Positions 25,199-37,358 of a stretch of DNA of 64,000 nucleotides are shown here, piece after piece. Every line of letters begins with the position of its first letter. Within the stretch, counting starts at the first letter, position 1. The notes below the pieces were generated by a model that saw only the letters and a list, made by a program, of their open reading frames with translations, searched no databases and was not told where the DNA came from. The DNA lies in contig CAVPUV010000065.1 of NCBI GenBank assembly GCA_963708905.1, positions 1 to 64,000 on the forward strand, given 5' to 3'. Made by a program: the position numbers and the translations under genes. Source of the stretch: SHZL01 sp963708905. GTDB lineage: Bacteria > Pseudomonadota > Gammaproteobacteria > Xanthomonadales > SZUA-36.

Positions 25199-26005
25199 AT
25201 GACCGCGGAGACGTTCAGCATACCGCGCCACTGGTGGGGAAAAATCATCGGCGCGATCATCGGTCTGTTCCGTGGTGGTCTAACGGGTGCCTTGTTAGGG
25301 GCCCTGCTCGGGCACATGGTGGACCGCTTCATAGCCGGCATCAGCGGTGTCGGCAGCACGCGGGATTCTTTTTTCCAGGGTTTGTTCTGTGCCCTGGGGC
25401 ACCTGAGCAAGGCCGATGGGCTGGTCACCCATGCCGAAATCCGCATGGCCGAAGAACTGATGCAGCGCATGCGGATTAGCGGGGAGGACCGGCAAAAAGC
25501 CATCCGTTTCTTTAACCAGGGTAAACAGCCGGATTTCGACCTGGAGGCAGCACTGAAACCGTTTGTGCAACATGCGGCCATGCGCTCCGATCTGCGGCAG
25601 ATGTTCATGGAAACCCTGGTCGATGCCGCGTTTTCCAGCGGCCGGGTAAGCGCTGCCGAACAGGCGGTGTTGTTACGGGTGGCGCGGGAACTGCGCATTC
25701 CGGCACAGTTGTTCGCCGCCATGCTACAGTCGCGGCAGAGCGGCGCCGGTGCACAACAGGGGGCACGTGGCAGCGCCGGTGTGATTCGTGGAACATTGGA
25801 TCAGGCCTATGCGCATCTGGGCCTGGCTTCCAGCGCCAGCGATGCCGAGGTGAAGAAAGCCTTCCGCAAACTGGTCAGCCAGTATCATCCGGATAAACTG
25901 GTGTCGCGCGGTTTGCCGGAAGAGATGATGGAAATGGCCAAGACCCGCGTGCGCGAAATCAACACGGCTTATGAACAAATCAAGAAGGCGCGCGGCATCA
26001 AGTAA
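25199..26005 (+). CDS. djlA: DjlA-like membrane-anchored co-chaperone (TerB plus DnaJ)
   Basis: This 268-residue protein has an N-terminal Gly-rich membrane helix ('GKIIGAIIGLFRGGLTGALLGALLGHMVDRF'), a TerB-like helical domain (about 50-175, with 'FCALGHLSKADGLVTHAEIRMAEELM' and 'SSGRVSAAEQAVLLRVARELRI') and a C-terminal J domain (about 200-268) with the HPD triad in 'SQYHPDKLVSRG'. This order is that of DjlA, which anchors DnaK activity to the inner membrane. The ATG at 25199 begins the conserved region; a TTG 20 codons upstream is possible but lacks support. Confidence 0.9.
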   Translation: MTAETFSIPRHWWGKIIGAIIGLFRGGLTGALLGALLGHMVDRFIAGISGVGSTRDSFFQGLFCALGHLSKADGLVTHAEIRMAEELMQRMRISGEDRQKAIRFFNQGKQPDFDLEAALKPFVQHAAMRSDLRQMFMETLVDAAFSSGRVSAAEQAVLLRVARELRIPAQLFAAMLQSRQSGAGAQQGARGSAGVIRGTLDQAYAHLGLASSASDAEVKKAFRKLVSQYHPDKLVSRGLPEEMMEMAKTRVREINTAYEQIKKARGIK

Positions 26006-26009
26006 AGCA

Positions 26010-26022
26010 AACTCTGATCCAT

Positions 26023-26030
<8 letters not shown>
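26010..26030. terminator. AACTCTGA hairpin between convergent genes
   Basis: AACTCTGA-TCCAT-TCAGAGTT is a perfect 8-bp stem. It lies just after the djlA-like stop and contains the stop codon of the convergent sensor kinase gene. It belongs to the same short repeat family as 22321-22351 and 51328-51344. A bidirectional terminator role is inferred from its place; no long U tract follows. Confidence 0.5.
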
Positions 26031-29286
<3,256 letters not shown>

Positions 29287-29628
29287 GTCAACTGCTCAGG
29301 CATTGAGCAGTAGCACCCCGCAACCAGCGAATTTGGGCAGCGTTTGCTCACGCACTAACAACGGCTACGCTACTCTTTGCGCGCCGGATTCTTTGCTTCC
29401 CTGCTTTGGTGTGTTCATACATCCTGTCGAGGTGCTACACCATGCCGCAAATACACTTTTGTGTCCACTGTAGCAAGTAACAGGATTTGATGTTGAGGAA
29501 GCTCTGGCCCCACTCCTCACGGGGTGATGATTGCACTGCATCAACTTCAAGTCAAAGGGGAGTAGAATCATCCGGCCGCGAACCTGTGCGGCGCGGCAAC
29601 TTGTGAAATCATTTAAGGAATCGAATAC
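29287..29628. other. Intergenic region between kinase and MAPEG gene
   Basis: No gene is supported here. A perfect 8-bp hairpin ACTGCTCA-GGCAT-TGAGCAGT lies at 29291-29311, just upstream of the kinase start, and could affect its leader. A short inverted pair CCCC-actcctca-CGGGG lies near 29511-29526. The rest must hold the divergent promoters, which I cannot assign by eye. Confidence 0.5.
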
Positions 29629-30015
29629 ATGAACACGGTCTATCTCATCATCCTGCTTGCTTTGGTGCAGTTCATCTATTTCACCGGCCGCACCGGCTTT
29701 GCCCGTGAAAAGCTGGGCGTGGAAGCACCGCGGACGACAGGTAATGAAACCTGGGAACGCATATTCCGCGTGCAGCAAAATACCATGGAGCAACTGGTGA
29801 TTTTTATTCCCGGCATGCTGGCATTTGCATATTTTGTCAGCCCGAGATGGGCATTATTGCCGGGTGTCTTGTACCTGGCCGGGCGACAGTTGTACTCATA
29901 CCTCTATGTTTCCAATCCAAAGAAAAGGGGGCCGGGCATGGCGCTGTCTTTTTTATCCAATGTTGCGTTGATATTCGGCGCCATCATCGGCATCCTGCTG
30001 CGCTTGGGATCATGA
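29629..30015 (+). CDS. MAPEG family membrane protein
   Basis: This 128-residue protein has four predicted helices. It carries 'YFTGRTGFAREKLGVEAPRTTGNETWERIFRVQQNTMEQLVIFIPGMLAFAYF', the MAPEG pattern E-x-x-x-R-x-x-x-x-x-N-x-x-E, and then 'GRQLYSYLYVSNPKKRGPGM'. MAPEG proteins are glutathione-dependent transferases or peroxidases of lipophilic compounds. It lies 13 bases before rpe and may share a transcript. Confidence 0.9.
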   Translation: MNTVYLIILLALVQFIYFTGRTGFAREKLGVEAPRTTGNETWERIFRVQQNTMEQLVIFIPGMLAFAYFVSPRWALLPGVLYLAGRQLYSYLYVSNPKKRGPGMALSFLSNVALIFGAIIGILLRLGS

Positions 30016-30028
30016 AACGCACCCGCCC

Positions 30029-30694
30029 ATGAAACTAAGTACCGTCATTGCACCCTCCATCCTTGCCGCCGACTTTGCCCGGCTGGGCGAAGAAGTCCAG
30101 GCGGTTCTGCTCGCGGGAGCGGACTGGGTGCATTTCGATGTGATGGATAACCACTACGTACCCAATCTCACCATCGGGCCGATGGTGTGCGAGGCGCTGC
30201 GCCGGTTTGGCATCAGCGCACCGATCGATGTGCACTTGATGGTGCAGCCGGTGGATGCCATCGTTCCGCAGTTCGCCGCGGCCGGTGCGACGCTGATCAG
30301 TTTTCATCCTGAGGCCAGCCATCATGTCGACCGCACCATCCAGCTGATTCATGGCGAGGGTTGCCAGGCCGGCATAGTGCTGAATCCCGCGACGCCGCTG
30401 GATATCCTGGACTGGACCCTGGAGCATGTCGACCTGGTGTTATTGATGTCGGTCAATCCCGGCTTTGGCGGTCAATCCTTTATTCCGCACGTGCTGGACA
30501 AGCTGCGCCGGGTGCGGGAATTGATCGACGCCAGCGGGCGTGAGATCCGTCTCGAGGTGGATGGCGGGGTGAAGGCAGAAAATATTGGCGCCATTGCGGC
30601 CGCGGGTGCGGACACGTTTGTTGCCGGCTCCGCTATTTTCGGTTCGTCCGATTATCGCAAGACCATCAGCCAGATGAAGCAACAGTCTGTTTAG
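30029..30694 (+). CDS. rpe: Ribulose-phosphate 3-epimerase
   Basis: This is a 221-residue TIM-barrel enzyme that interconverts ribulose-5-phosphate and xylulose-5-phosphate in the pentose phosphate or Calvin cycle. Signatures are 'APSILAADFARLGEEV', 'WVHFDVMDNHYVPNLTIGPMVCEAL', 'DVHLMVQPVD', 'VLLMSVNPGFGGQSFIPHVLDKLRRVR' and 'EVDGGVKAENIGAIAAAGADTFVAGSAIF', with both metal-binding and catalytic Asp residues. Length is normal. No phosphoglycolate phosphatase or trpE follows, as is common elsewhere; a REP-like repeat and a gene on the other strand do. Confidence 0.97.
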   Translation: MKLSTVIAPSILAADFARLGEEVQAVLLAGADWVHFDVMDNHYVPNLTIGPMVCEALRRFGISAPIDVHLMVQPVDAIVPQFAAAGATLISFHPEASHHVDRTIQLIHGEGCQAGIVLNPATPLDILDWTLEHVDLVLLMSVNPGFGGQSFIPHVLDKLRRVRELIDASGREIRLEVDGGVKAENIGAIAAAGADTFVAGSAIFGSSDYRKTISQMKQQSV

Positions 30695-30722
30695 TCAACA
30701 TCATTGAAGGGTAGGGAAACCC

Positions 30723-30807
30723 GGGGTCAGAGTAAAGTGCCAGAGTCTTCGACCAAGCATTCGCTGATATCTGGGTTCAGATGACTCTGGCACTTTACTC
30801 TGACCCC
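30723..30807. repeat. REP-like palindrome, long form
   Basis: An 85-bp element has the same 24-bp arms as the 52-bp palindromes (GGGGTCAGAGTAAAGTGCC...) around a 37-bp non-palindromic core (begins CTTCGACCAAGCATTCGC). The flanks AACCC and ACTCCT are shared with the two other long copies. It lies between the convergent rpe and epimerase genes. Confidence 0.88.
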
Positions 30808-30832
30808 ACTCCTCTTCTGACCCCACTCCTCT

Positions 30833-31813
30833 TCAACCCCAGAAGCGCGAAGCGAAAACTTCAGCCACCCCGTTGCGGTAGCGGAGGCCATCGGGGTGGT
30901 CGTACTTGAGCAACAAGGGGCCGTCGATATCGACGAAATCACACAACTGGGCCAGCACGAAAGATGGTGCCATGCTCAGTGAGGTTCCCATCATGTTGCC
31001 GACCATCAGCTTGCAGCCTTTTGCCTTCGCTGCGCGGGCGAGTTTCAAGGCCTCGGTCAGGCCGCCGGTCTTGTCCAGCTTGATATTGATCATGCTGTAG
31101 CGCCGCGCCGCGGTTTCAAGTTCGCCCGTGTGCAGACAGGACTCGTCCGCGGCCAGCGTAACGGGCGAATCGAAACCTTCGAGCATTTCATCGCCACCGC
31201 GCTTGAGGGGTTGCTCGATCATCTCCAGGCCGAGGGCGACACAGCGCGGCAGGATTTCTTTGAGCAGTGCAAAGTCCCAGCCCTGGTTGGCGTCCACCAC
31301 CAGTCGGGCATCCGGCCGCGCGGTACGGATGGCCGCCAGTTTTTCCACAGGCTGGTGGCTGTCCAGCTTGATTTTGAGCACCGGCGCATTGACGGCCGCC
31401 GCCGCTTTGCGGGCCATGGCTTGCGGCGTTGATTCCAAGCCGATGGTGAAGACTGTAGTCACCGCTTGTGGCTCGATGCCGGTGAGTTGCCAGATGGTTT
31501 TGCCCCTGCGTTTGCATTCAAGATCCCACAGCGCGCAATCGACGGCATTGCGCGCGCCGCCGGGCGGCAGCAGGGCCTGCAGTTCTTCACGGCTGATGCC
31601 CTGGCGAATTTCGCCAGCGGCCTCATGCACCTGGGCGAAAATGGTCGCGGCGGTTTCACCGAGGTAGAACACACCCTGCGCTTCACCTCTGCCGACGAAG
31701 CCATCCGCCGCCAACTGCACGACAATGCCCCGGGAATGGGTCCATTCGGAGCCGGTAACCCGGAACGGCTGGGTCATTTCCCACTCTTCAATATGTATGC
31801 TGAGTTTCACCAC
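30833..31813 (-). CDS. Enolase-superfamily dipeptide epimerase / N-acyl amino acid racemase
   Basis: This 326-residue protein has the MLE/AEE subgroup fold: a capping domain, then the barrel with 'VLKIKLD' (Lys acid/base pair), 'DARLVVDANQGW' (metal Asp), 'LEMIEQPLKRGGDE' (metal Glu), 'VTLAADESC' (metal Asp) and 'NIKLDKTGGLTEAL' (second catalytic Lys). This set matches L-Ala-D/L-Glu epimerases and the DgcA racemase, which act in peptidoglycan peptide or N-acyl-Glu turnover. REP-like elements lie on both sides. It is downstream of the sortase on the same strand and may be co-transcribed. The exact substrate is inferred. Confidence 0.9.
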   Translation of the reverse strand: MVKLSIHIEEWEMTQPFRVTGSEWTHSRGIVVQLAADGFVGRGEAQGVFYLGETAATIFAQVHEAAGEIRQGISREELQALLPPGGARNAVDCALWDLECKRRGKTIWQLTGIEPQAVTTVFTIGLESTPQAMARKAAAAVNAPVLKIKLDSHQPVEKLAAIRTARPDARLVVDANQGWDFALLKEILPRCVALGLEMIEQPLKRGGDEMLEGFDSPVTLAADESCLHTGELETAARRYSMINIKLDKTGGLTEALKLARAAKAKGCKLMVGNMMGTSLSMAPSFVLAQLCDFVDIDGPLLLKYDHPDGLRYRNGVAEVFASRFWG

Positions 31814-31845
31814 ATGCTCCGTTTGGGAAAAGCGTCATGAAATCC

Positions 31846-31930
31846 GGGGTCAGAGTAAAGTGCCAGAGTCTTCGACCAAGCATTCGCTGATATCCGGGTT
31901 CAGATGACTCTGGCACTTTACTCTGACCCC
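31846..31930. repeat. REP-like palindrome, long form, second copy
   Basis: This 85-bp copy differs by one base in the core from 30723-30807 and has the same orientation. It overlaps the 3' end of the sortase gene, whose stop codon (31918-31920) lies in its right arm. Confidence 0.88.
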
Positions 31931-32538
31931 ACTCCTTGCCACAACTGCGGCGGAGAAGAAACCCACTCCTCCTTGAGCGGCAGAGCGGTTACCACGTAGC
32001 GCAGCGGTCCGCCGGCCAGTGGCGCATCGAAAGGGTAGCAGGTCACCATGCTGAGCCGGCTGGTGGCGGGCTCCAGCACCAGCTCGCGGCGCCGGCTGTC
32101 GACCACTTCCACACTTGCCACCGTGTACTCCTCACTGCCGCCTGGCGTTTCAAGGTGGATATGGTCACCGGTCTGCAGTACTTGCAGAAAGCGAAAATGG
32201 GTATCGCGGTGACCGCTGATGACGCGGTCCTTACCCGTCGTTACGCCATCAATGAATACCGGGCCGAAAGCCAGGTTGCGCCCGGAGTTTCCTTCCAGCA
32301 CAAATTGTTCGATACCGTAACGAGGTACACGCAATATCGCTGCCGGCCGGGTGTCGGCCCAGGGCCACGGTCGCGCCTGCTCGTTGCCGGCCAGGATCTG
32401 CCGCCAGGTTTGCCGCATCAGCCACTGGGCAGCTTCGGCCTTGAGCGGTATCCACACCGCCTGTATGCCCACAGCAGCGGAAAAAAATGCGGCGGTGATC
32501 AACACCGCCGCGTAAGGCCGCCGGCGCCCTGATGGCAT
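31918..32538 (-). CDS. Class GN sortase
   Basis: This is a 206-residue single-pass sortase of the marine proteobacterial type. An N-terminal anchor (AAVLITAAFFSAAVGIQAVW) is followed by the catalytic triad His110 ('VISGHRDTHF'), Cys167 ('RLSMVTCYPF') and Arg180 ('GGPLRYVV'). It cleaves an LPxTG-like signal in its dedicated substrate, encoded directly upstream. The acceptor in Gram-negative cells is unknown for this class. The last residues (G-S-E) and the stop codon come from the REP-like repeat at 31846-31930. Another repeat lies between it and the substrate gene. Confidence 0.93.
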   Translation of the reverse strand: MPSGRRRPYAAVLITAAFFSAAVGIQAVWIPLKAEAAQWLMRQTWRQILAGNEQARPWPWADTRPAAILRVPRYGIEQFVLEGNSGRNLAFGPVFIDGVTTGKDRVISGHRDTHFRFLQVLQTGDHIHLETPGGSEEYTVASVEVVDSRRRELVLEPATSRLSMVTCYPFDAPLAGGPLRYVVTALPLKEEWVSSPPQLWQGVGSE

Positions 32539-32552
32539 GATCTCAGAAACCC

Positions 32553-32637
32553 GGGGTCAGAGTAAAGTGCCAGAGTCATCTGAACCCGGATATCAGCGAA
32601 TGCTTGGTCGAAGACTCTGGCACTTTACTCTGACCCC
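32553..32637. repeat. REP-like palindrome, long form, inverted copy
   Basis: This 85-bp copy has the core in the opposite orientation to 30723-30807 and 31846-31930; reversed, it is identical to the latter. It covers the end of the sortase-target gene and supplies about 19 extra codons and its stop (32576-32578). Confidence 0.88.
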
Positions 32638-34738
32638 ACTCCTCTCCTGCCTGCGTCCGGCGCGAGGGAGTGCAGAACCAGAGCAGGCTGGTGGCGGCGA
32701 GCAGGGTGAACAGGGCAAGCAGCAGTTGAGCCAGCCATCCGCTGGCGGTGGAAGAGAAACCCACGGCCGTGGCGGAACTGCCGGCCGGCAGCAGATTGGC
32801 AATCTCATTGCCGGTCAGGGCTGCGCCGGCTGGCCGCACGGGCGTGTGGTCGACAGCGACCAGGCTGGTGTACGCCGTGAGCAGGCCAAATTCCAGTGCC
32901 AGTGCGGTCACTTGCTGGCGGATCAGCTCCTCGTCCAGGCCGAAAATACGGCTGTCCTGCAGCGCTTCTATTTTGCTGCGAGCCCACAGTGCAGCCAGGT
33001 TTTCGTTGCCCAGGCCCGGCATCAACCGGCTGGTCTGTTCCCAGGGCTGTCCATCGAGCTTGCCGCACAAGGTGACGGCACGCGGCTCGGCTGGCAGCCG
33101 CGCATACAACCACAGCGGTTCGCCGGCATACAGATCCGGAATGATTTCCGGAAAGAACTCCGCATCCATGCCCCAGTCGACACAGATGTCCTGCAGCGCC
33201 GGGTTCTCTATCCGGACCCACAACGCCCCCATGCGCTCGGCCACCTCATCCAGGCGGCCGATGTGGGTGTGGTTACCACGACCGATGGCGGCAGCCTTGC
33301 GCATGAACCCGATGTTGGGTGCGGAGCCGATCGTAACGGTGAACAGGCGGCTGTCAGCGAGTTCATCGGCGATCTGCAGCAACAGGTCCTCTTCATTGCC
33401 CACGCTGCCGTCGGTGACAAAGACGATCTGTCGCAGCAGTCCAGCATGTGCCGGCAGGCTCATTGCGTCATGCAATGCCGGGGCCATATTGGTACCGCCG
33501 TTGGCCACCAGGGCGTCGATGAAATCCATCGCCTCGACCAGGTTGACTTCATCGGCCCGCAGCGATTGCTCGAACAGCAATTGACTGTCCGAGTTGAATT
33601 GAACGAGGTTGAAGAGGTCATCCGGCTCCAGCCGGTCCAGCCCCTGGTACAGGGCAGCCTTGGCTTGCTGCAGTGACAGGCCTTCCATCGAACCCGAAGT
33701 ATCGATGACGAATACCACTTCGCGTGGTTGGGGCGCCACGGCTGCCGCCAGCGGCGGCGCCAGCAGCAACAGGGCATAGACGGCATCGCCGCCATCCCAG
33801 GTCATCAGCGCTGACTGCGGGACGCGGCCGAATTCCGGCTTCCAGTCCAGCTCGAACACCCGGTCCGTGCGCGTGTCCGGGTCGGTCAGGAACAGGTCGT
33901 AGCCACCCGGCGCCGGGAGAATGTCCATATCGTGATAGCGGCTGGCCAGACTGGCTATGCTGAGCCCGCTGCGCAGACGGATATTGAGTGTCAGGTGGTG
34001 ATCGTCCAGTGCGTCCATGGCTTGAATCGCCGGCGCCGGCGGTTGCGAGTGGCTGCCGCCGGCGAGGTCCCAGCGTGGCGTAAACGTCAGGGGTAGCTGC
34101 ACGCTGAACGTCGCATCGCGATAATCGACCTGGGCGAGGAAGCTGATGGCAACGGTAATTTCCTCGTCGGGACCAATGTTTGCCAGCCGCGTTTCAAACT
34201 GGTTGGGACGTTGTTGCTCGACCAGCGCGGCCACCATGCCTTCTGCCCGGGCCAGTTGGTATTGACGACGGGCGGATCGCTTTTCCTGGATTTCCCCCTG
34301 CAGCACACGCTGGCCGGCATGGACCAGCAAGCGATCGACCGCGGCCCCGGCGGGCAGGGGAAAGCGGTAAATGGCTTCGGCCCAGGATTGCCCGGTATTG
34401 CGAAAGCGCTGGCGGACATCAATTCGCGCCACCAAACCGGTGATCTCGGCTTCGATTTCGGTGTCGAGCGCCAGACTGCGGAATTGTTGGCCGCTGCCGC
34501 GAAACTCCAGGCCCCAGTTGTCCTGGCTCGCTGTGCCGGCGACCGGCTCCTGCGCGTGGGTGGCGCTGACACACAGCAACGACAGCAACATCAGGATGAT
34601 CGAGATCATCGGCAGGGCGCGAGCTTGCCCGGCATCGTCTGTGCGGCCGTGGTTCATACACTGGCGGACGGATTGCGGCTGTGTCTCGCCGGCTGGCGGA
34701 CTGGCAAAACCATTGTGTGCGTTCTCAAGCGTGTTCAT
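32576..34738 (-). CDS. Marine proteobacterial sortase target protein (VIT and vWA domains)
   Basis: This is a 720-residue surface protein. Its signal peptide (about 40-65) is preceded by a long n-region. A VIT domain (about 75-190, 'EAEITGLVARIDVRQRFRN') is followed by a von Willebrand A domain with MIDAS motif 'VFVIDTSGSMEG' (Asp about 345). A C-terminal sorting region comprises 'LLPAGSS' near 648, a hydrophobic helix (WLAQLLLALFTLLAATSLLWF) and Arg-Arg. The last ~19 residues (from WGQSKVPE) are read from a REP-like repeat and extend the normal short basic tail. The ATG at 34738 follows GGAG. Domain order matches the dedicated substrate of class GN sortase. Confidence 0.92.
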   Translation of the reverse strand: MNTLENAHNGFASPPAGETQPQSVRQCMNHGRTDDAGQARALPMISIILMLLSLLCVSATHAQEPVAGTASQDNWGLEFRGSGQQFRSLALDTEIEAEITGLVARIDVRQRFRNTGQSWAEAIYRFPLPAGAAVDRLLVHAGQRVLQGEIQEKRSARRQYQLARAEGMVAALVEQQRPNQFETRLANIGPDEEITVAISFLAQVDYRDATFSVQLPLTFTPRWDLAGGSHSQPPAPAIQAMDALDDHHLTLNIRLRSGLSIASLASRYHDMDILPAPGGYDLFLTDPDTRTDRVFELDWKPEFGRVPQSALMTWDGGDAVYALLLLAPPLAAAVAPQPREVVFVIDTSGSMEGLSLQQAKAALYQGLDRLEPDDLFNLVQFNSDSQLLFEQSLRADEVNLVEAMDFIDALVANGGTNMAPALHDAMSLPAHAGLLRQIVFVTDGSVGNEEDLLLQIADELADSRLFTVTIGSAPNIGFMRKAAAIGRGNHTHIGRLDEVAERMGALWVRIENPALQDICVDWGMDAEFFPEIIPDLYAGEPLWLYARLPAEPRAVTLCGKLDGQPWEQTSRLMPGLGNENLAALWARSKIEALQDSRIFGLDEELIRQQVTALALEFGLLTAYTSLVAVDHTPVRPAGAALTGNEIANLLPAGSSATAVGFSSTASGWLAQLLLALFTLLAATSLLWFCTPSRRTQAGEEWGQSKVPESSTKHSLISGFR

Positions 34739-35104
34739 CACTGCTCCACTAAGTCGGCCGGGATGGCGCGTGAATGACATTGGAGCCGACGCGCATGGCG
34801 GAGGAGAGGCTGGATGAGTAGAACAGGTGCGCAAATCAGGGCAAGGTGATGGCAGGGTGGCGCATCTGTTGGCGCTAGTACCGTGACTCTTTTTTATCGC
34901 AAACTTCTTTGCAAGCCGGGATCATGTGGTTAATATCGTCGCTGGCCTCGATCCTCCGATACGCAAGCGCTGCACTCAACTCATCACAGGCGACACTTTA
35001 ACTCGGGAGAAAAAGGGGATTTAACTTTTAGTTTACAAACGATTGTTTAACATTCGGTTTGCGCCAATACCGGATTACCCATATCGGATCAATGGAGGTC
35101 AGCT
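34739..35104. promoter_or_regulatory. Divergent control region of sortase target and lipid cassette
   Basis: This 366-bp gap separates the substrate gene from the CDP-glycerol-transferase-like gene and should hold both promoters. It contains the 41-bp motif at 34814-34854 that recurs upstream of pdsR. An A/T-rich stretch at about 35010-35060 precedes the downstream gene and is a likely promoter zone. No long coding region is supported. Confidence 0.5.
34814..34854 (+). repeat. 41-bp motif, copy 1
   Basis: It matches 38831-38871 at 35 of 41 positions, in the same orientation. It starts with ATGAGTAGAACAGGTGCG and contains AATCAGGGCAAGGT. A GGAGGAG-type ribosome site lies about 8 bases upstream, and the ATG opens a 11-codon frame (MSRTGAQIRAR) ending at 34849. 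Whether it is a leader peptide, an operator or a duplication scar is unresolved. Confidence 0.6.
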
Positions 35105-36343
35105 TTGCGTATCGGTTTTCTGTTCCACAATCGTGCCTACAAGCTCTGGCACGCAGCACCTATCGCTTTCGAGCTGTCACAACTCGATGCCGAAATCGAG
35201 GTGATCATCCTCTGCGCCGACCAGAGCGTTATGGACATGGCGCAGCATATCGCCAGCGGTTATCCGGGCCATCGTTGCACCATGCGGATTCTTCAGCTGC
35301 CGGCACATGTCCGCTTGCTCAAATATCTGCTGAGAAGCTTGTGCGCGCACGGGAAAGGGGCGCTTTTACGCTGCAATGTCCGCAGCTTCAGCACCCTCGA
35401 TGCACTGGTCGTGCCTGATCTGACCTGCCTTAAGCTGACGAAAAAGATGTTGCCAAACCTGCGCATGATCCTCAGCAAGCATGGCGCTGGTGACCGTGCT
35501 CAGGCACTCGACCCCCGGATGGCGCAAGTGGATTTTGTCCTGGTGCCGGGGCCGAAGCTGGAACGGCGTTTCAAGGCAGCGCAACTGGTACGGGAAGATG
35601 GCTATGCCGTCGTCGGTTATGTGAAATTCGACGCGGTCGGGAAAGTTGCAGCAGATTTCCGGGCGGTGTTCGATAACGACCGCCCGGTGGTGTTCTACAA
35701 CCCTCATTTCGAGCCGTCGCTTTCATCATGGAAACTGTGGGGGCTGGAGGTGCTCGATTTCTTTTCCCGTAATGCCGACAAGTACAATCTGATTTTCGCG
35801 CCGCATGTCAAGTTGTTCGAACGATGGCTGTGTTGTGGTGGCCATCTGCCACGCCGCTTTTGGCACTGTGCCAATATTCATATTGATCTGGGCAGCCCAG
35901 CCTCCGAGAATATGAGCTATACACGCGCTGCCGACATCTATCTCGGCGACGTCAGCAGCCAGGTATATGAGTATATCCAAAAGCCGCGGCCCTGCCTGTT
36001 TCTCGACCCTCGCGGCATTGACTACTGGGAGAACGATCCCAATTACGCCAACTGGCATCTCGGGCCGGTGCTGGGCGATATCGGGGATCTTGGCGCGGCG
36101 CTGGCGCAGGCTGCGGCAACCCATGATCGTTACAAGCCCGTTCAGGAACAGGCCTTTGCCGATACCTTCGAGCTCAACGACACCCCTTGCGCTTTGCGCG
36201 CGGCCAGGGCGATTCAAGAGTACCTTTTCGTCTGCGGGCTTGATACCGCCGGATCCAGATCACTGACTGCAATCAGCGGCGGGCAAGCATTGACCCAACT
36301 GCAAAACACAGGTCCTGCTTATGCTGCCCAACCGCTCAGCTGA
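35105..36343 (+). CDS. CDP-glycerol glycerophosphotransferase-like / GT-B glycosyltransferase
   Basis: This 412-residue cytoplasmic protein has two Rossmann-like halves. 'LSKHGAGDR', 'DFVLVPGPKLERRF', 'VVGYVKFDA', 'RPVVFYNPHFEPSLSSWKLWG', 'YNLIFAPHVKLFE' and 'SYTRAADIYLGDVSSQVYEYIQKPRPCLFLDPRGIDYW' follow the motif order of CDP-glycerol:polyglycerophosphate transferases. It probably transfers a phospho-polyol or sugar unit to a lipid-linked acceptor. The TTG start at 35105 follows GGAGG at 6 bases. It heads a cassette with an acyltransferase and, on the other strand, a flippase. The precise donor is unknown. Confidence 0.7.
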   Translation: MRIGFLFHNRAYKLWHAAPIAFELSQLDAEIEVIILCADQSVMDMAQHIASGYPGHRCTMRILQLPAHVRLLKYLLRSLCAHGKGALLRCNVRSFSTLDALVVPDLTCLKLTKKMLPNLRMILSKHGAGDRAQALDPRMAQVDFVLVPGPKLERRFKAAQLVREDGYAVVGYVKFDAVGKVAADFRAVFDNDRPVVFYNPHFEPSLSSWKLWGLEVLDFFSRNADKYNLIFAPHVKLFERWLCCGGHLPRRFWHCANIHIDLGSPASENMSYTRAADIYLGDVSSQVYEYIQKPRPCLFLDPRGIDYWENDPNYANWHLGPVLGDIGDLGAALAQAAATHDRYKPVQEQAFADTFELNDTPCALRAARAIQEYLFVCGLDTAGSRSLTAISGGQALTQLQNTGPAYAAQPLS

Positions 36344-36367
36344 CACCCGCAGGGTCCACTCTATTCC

Positions 36368-37354
36368 ATGATACAAACACACTACCTGCTTCCCGAAAAC
36401 TGGATCAAGAGGTTACCGGCGCTACAAAACGTCTTTTGGGCACTGGAGGCCCTGGTCCTGCGCTTGCTGTTGTGGGCGCTGCGCAGTATGTCGGTGCAAC
36501 ACGCATACGCTGTTGCGGTGTGGTTTTGCCAAACTCTCCAACCCCTTGTTCCCTTTACCGCTAAATTCAAACGCAACCTCATTGTTGCCTTCCCGGAAAA
36601 AACCCCGCAAGAGATCGAGCAGCTGGCCATCAGCAGCTGTGCCAATATCGGCAGAGCGATTGCCGATCTGGTGCTGGCGAAACGTATCTGGGCCGAGCGC
36701 GAACAGCGTATCGAATTTGTCATAGAAGACGGTATCGAAGTGCTGCAAACCCCCGGCCACCCGGCGGTTTTTGTCACCGCCCACGTGGGCGCCTGGCAAT
36801 TTACCAGTTTCGTTGCGCCCCAATACAAGCTGTCCATGACTTCGGTCTATGCACCGGAATCGAATCCCTATCTGCACAAGCTGGTCAACCGCCTGCGCTC
36901 TGCGCTACCCTGCCGTTTCACCCTGAAAAAAGGCTGCATGCGTGAGTTGATGAGGACATTGAAACAGGGCAACGTGGTCGGGTTCGTGCCCGATCTGCGC
37001 CTTGAAGGCGGTGAGTTGATACCCTTTTTCGGAGTCGATGCACCCTGCAATACATCTCCTGCGCGTATGGCCTTGCATTATGGTTGTGAGTTAGTGCCGA
37101 TACGGGCCGAGCGTCTGCCGGATTGCCGCTTCAGAATTACGGTTTACCGGCCCATTAAGGCTGACGACCCCAATGCGTCCATCGACATACAAGCCAGACA
37201 GATGACGCAAAAACAGCTTGCCCTGTTTGAATCGTGGATTCGTGAAACCCCCGACCAATGGATGTGCGTGGGCAGACGCTGGGACAGCGAAGTGTATTCC
37301 CGCCCGCTGCGAGCCCTGACGGTTTCAGGCAAGCTGGAATTGCTGGACTCGTGA
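36368..37354 (+). CDS. LpxL/HtrB-like lysophospholipid acyltransferase
   Basis: This 328-residue protein shows an N-terminal hydrophobic region, then 'FVTAHVGAWQFTSFVAP' (the H-x-G-x-W form of the acyltransferase active-site motif) near residue 138 and 'NVVGFVPDLRLEGGELIPFFGVDAPCNTSPARMALHYGCELVPIRAERL'. These fit the lipid A biosynthesis acyltransferase family. The usual acidic residue after the His is not in the canonical HxxxxD/E place, as often in distant members. It follows the CDP-glycerol-type gene by 24 bases. Its substrate may be a glycolipid other than lipid A. Confidence 0.82.
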   Translation: MIQTHYLLPENWIKRLPALQNVFWALEALVLRLLLWALRSMSVQHAYAVAVWFCQTLQPLVPFTAKFKRNLIVAFPEKTPQEIEQLAISSCANIGRAIADLVLAKRIWAEREQRIEFVIEDGIEVLQTPGHPAVFVTAHVGAWQFTSFVAPQYKLSMTSVYAPESNPYLHKLVNRLRSALPCRFTLKKGCMRELMRTLKQGNVVGFVPDLRLEGGELIPFFGVDAPCNTSPARMALHYGCELVPIRAERLPDCRFRITVYRPIKADDPNASIDIQARQMTQKQLALFESWIRETPDQWMCVGRRWDSEVYSRPLRALTVSGKLELLDS

Positions 37355-37358
37355 TGAT

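Noticed and set aside
29365..29793. A 142-codon open frame on the minus strand
   Set aside because: It overlaps the MAPEG gene antisense and extends into the intergenic region; no family resemblance.
30723..32637. CRISPR array
   Set aside because: The copies are palindromic elements about 0.7-1.1 kb apart with whole genes between them, and no cas genes are present.
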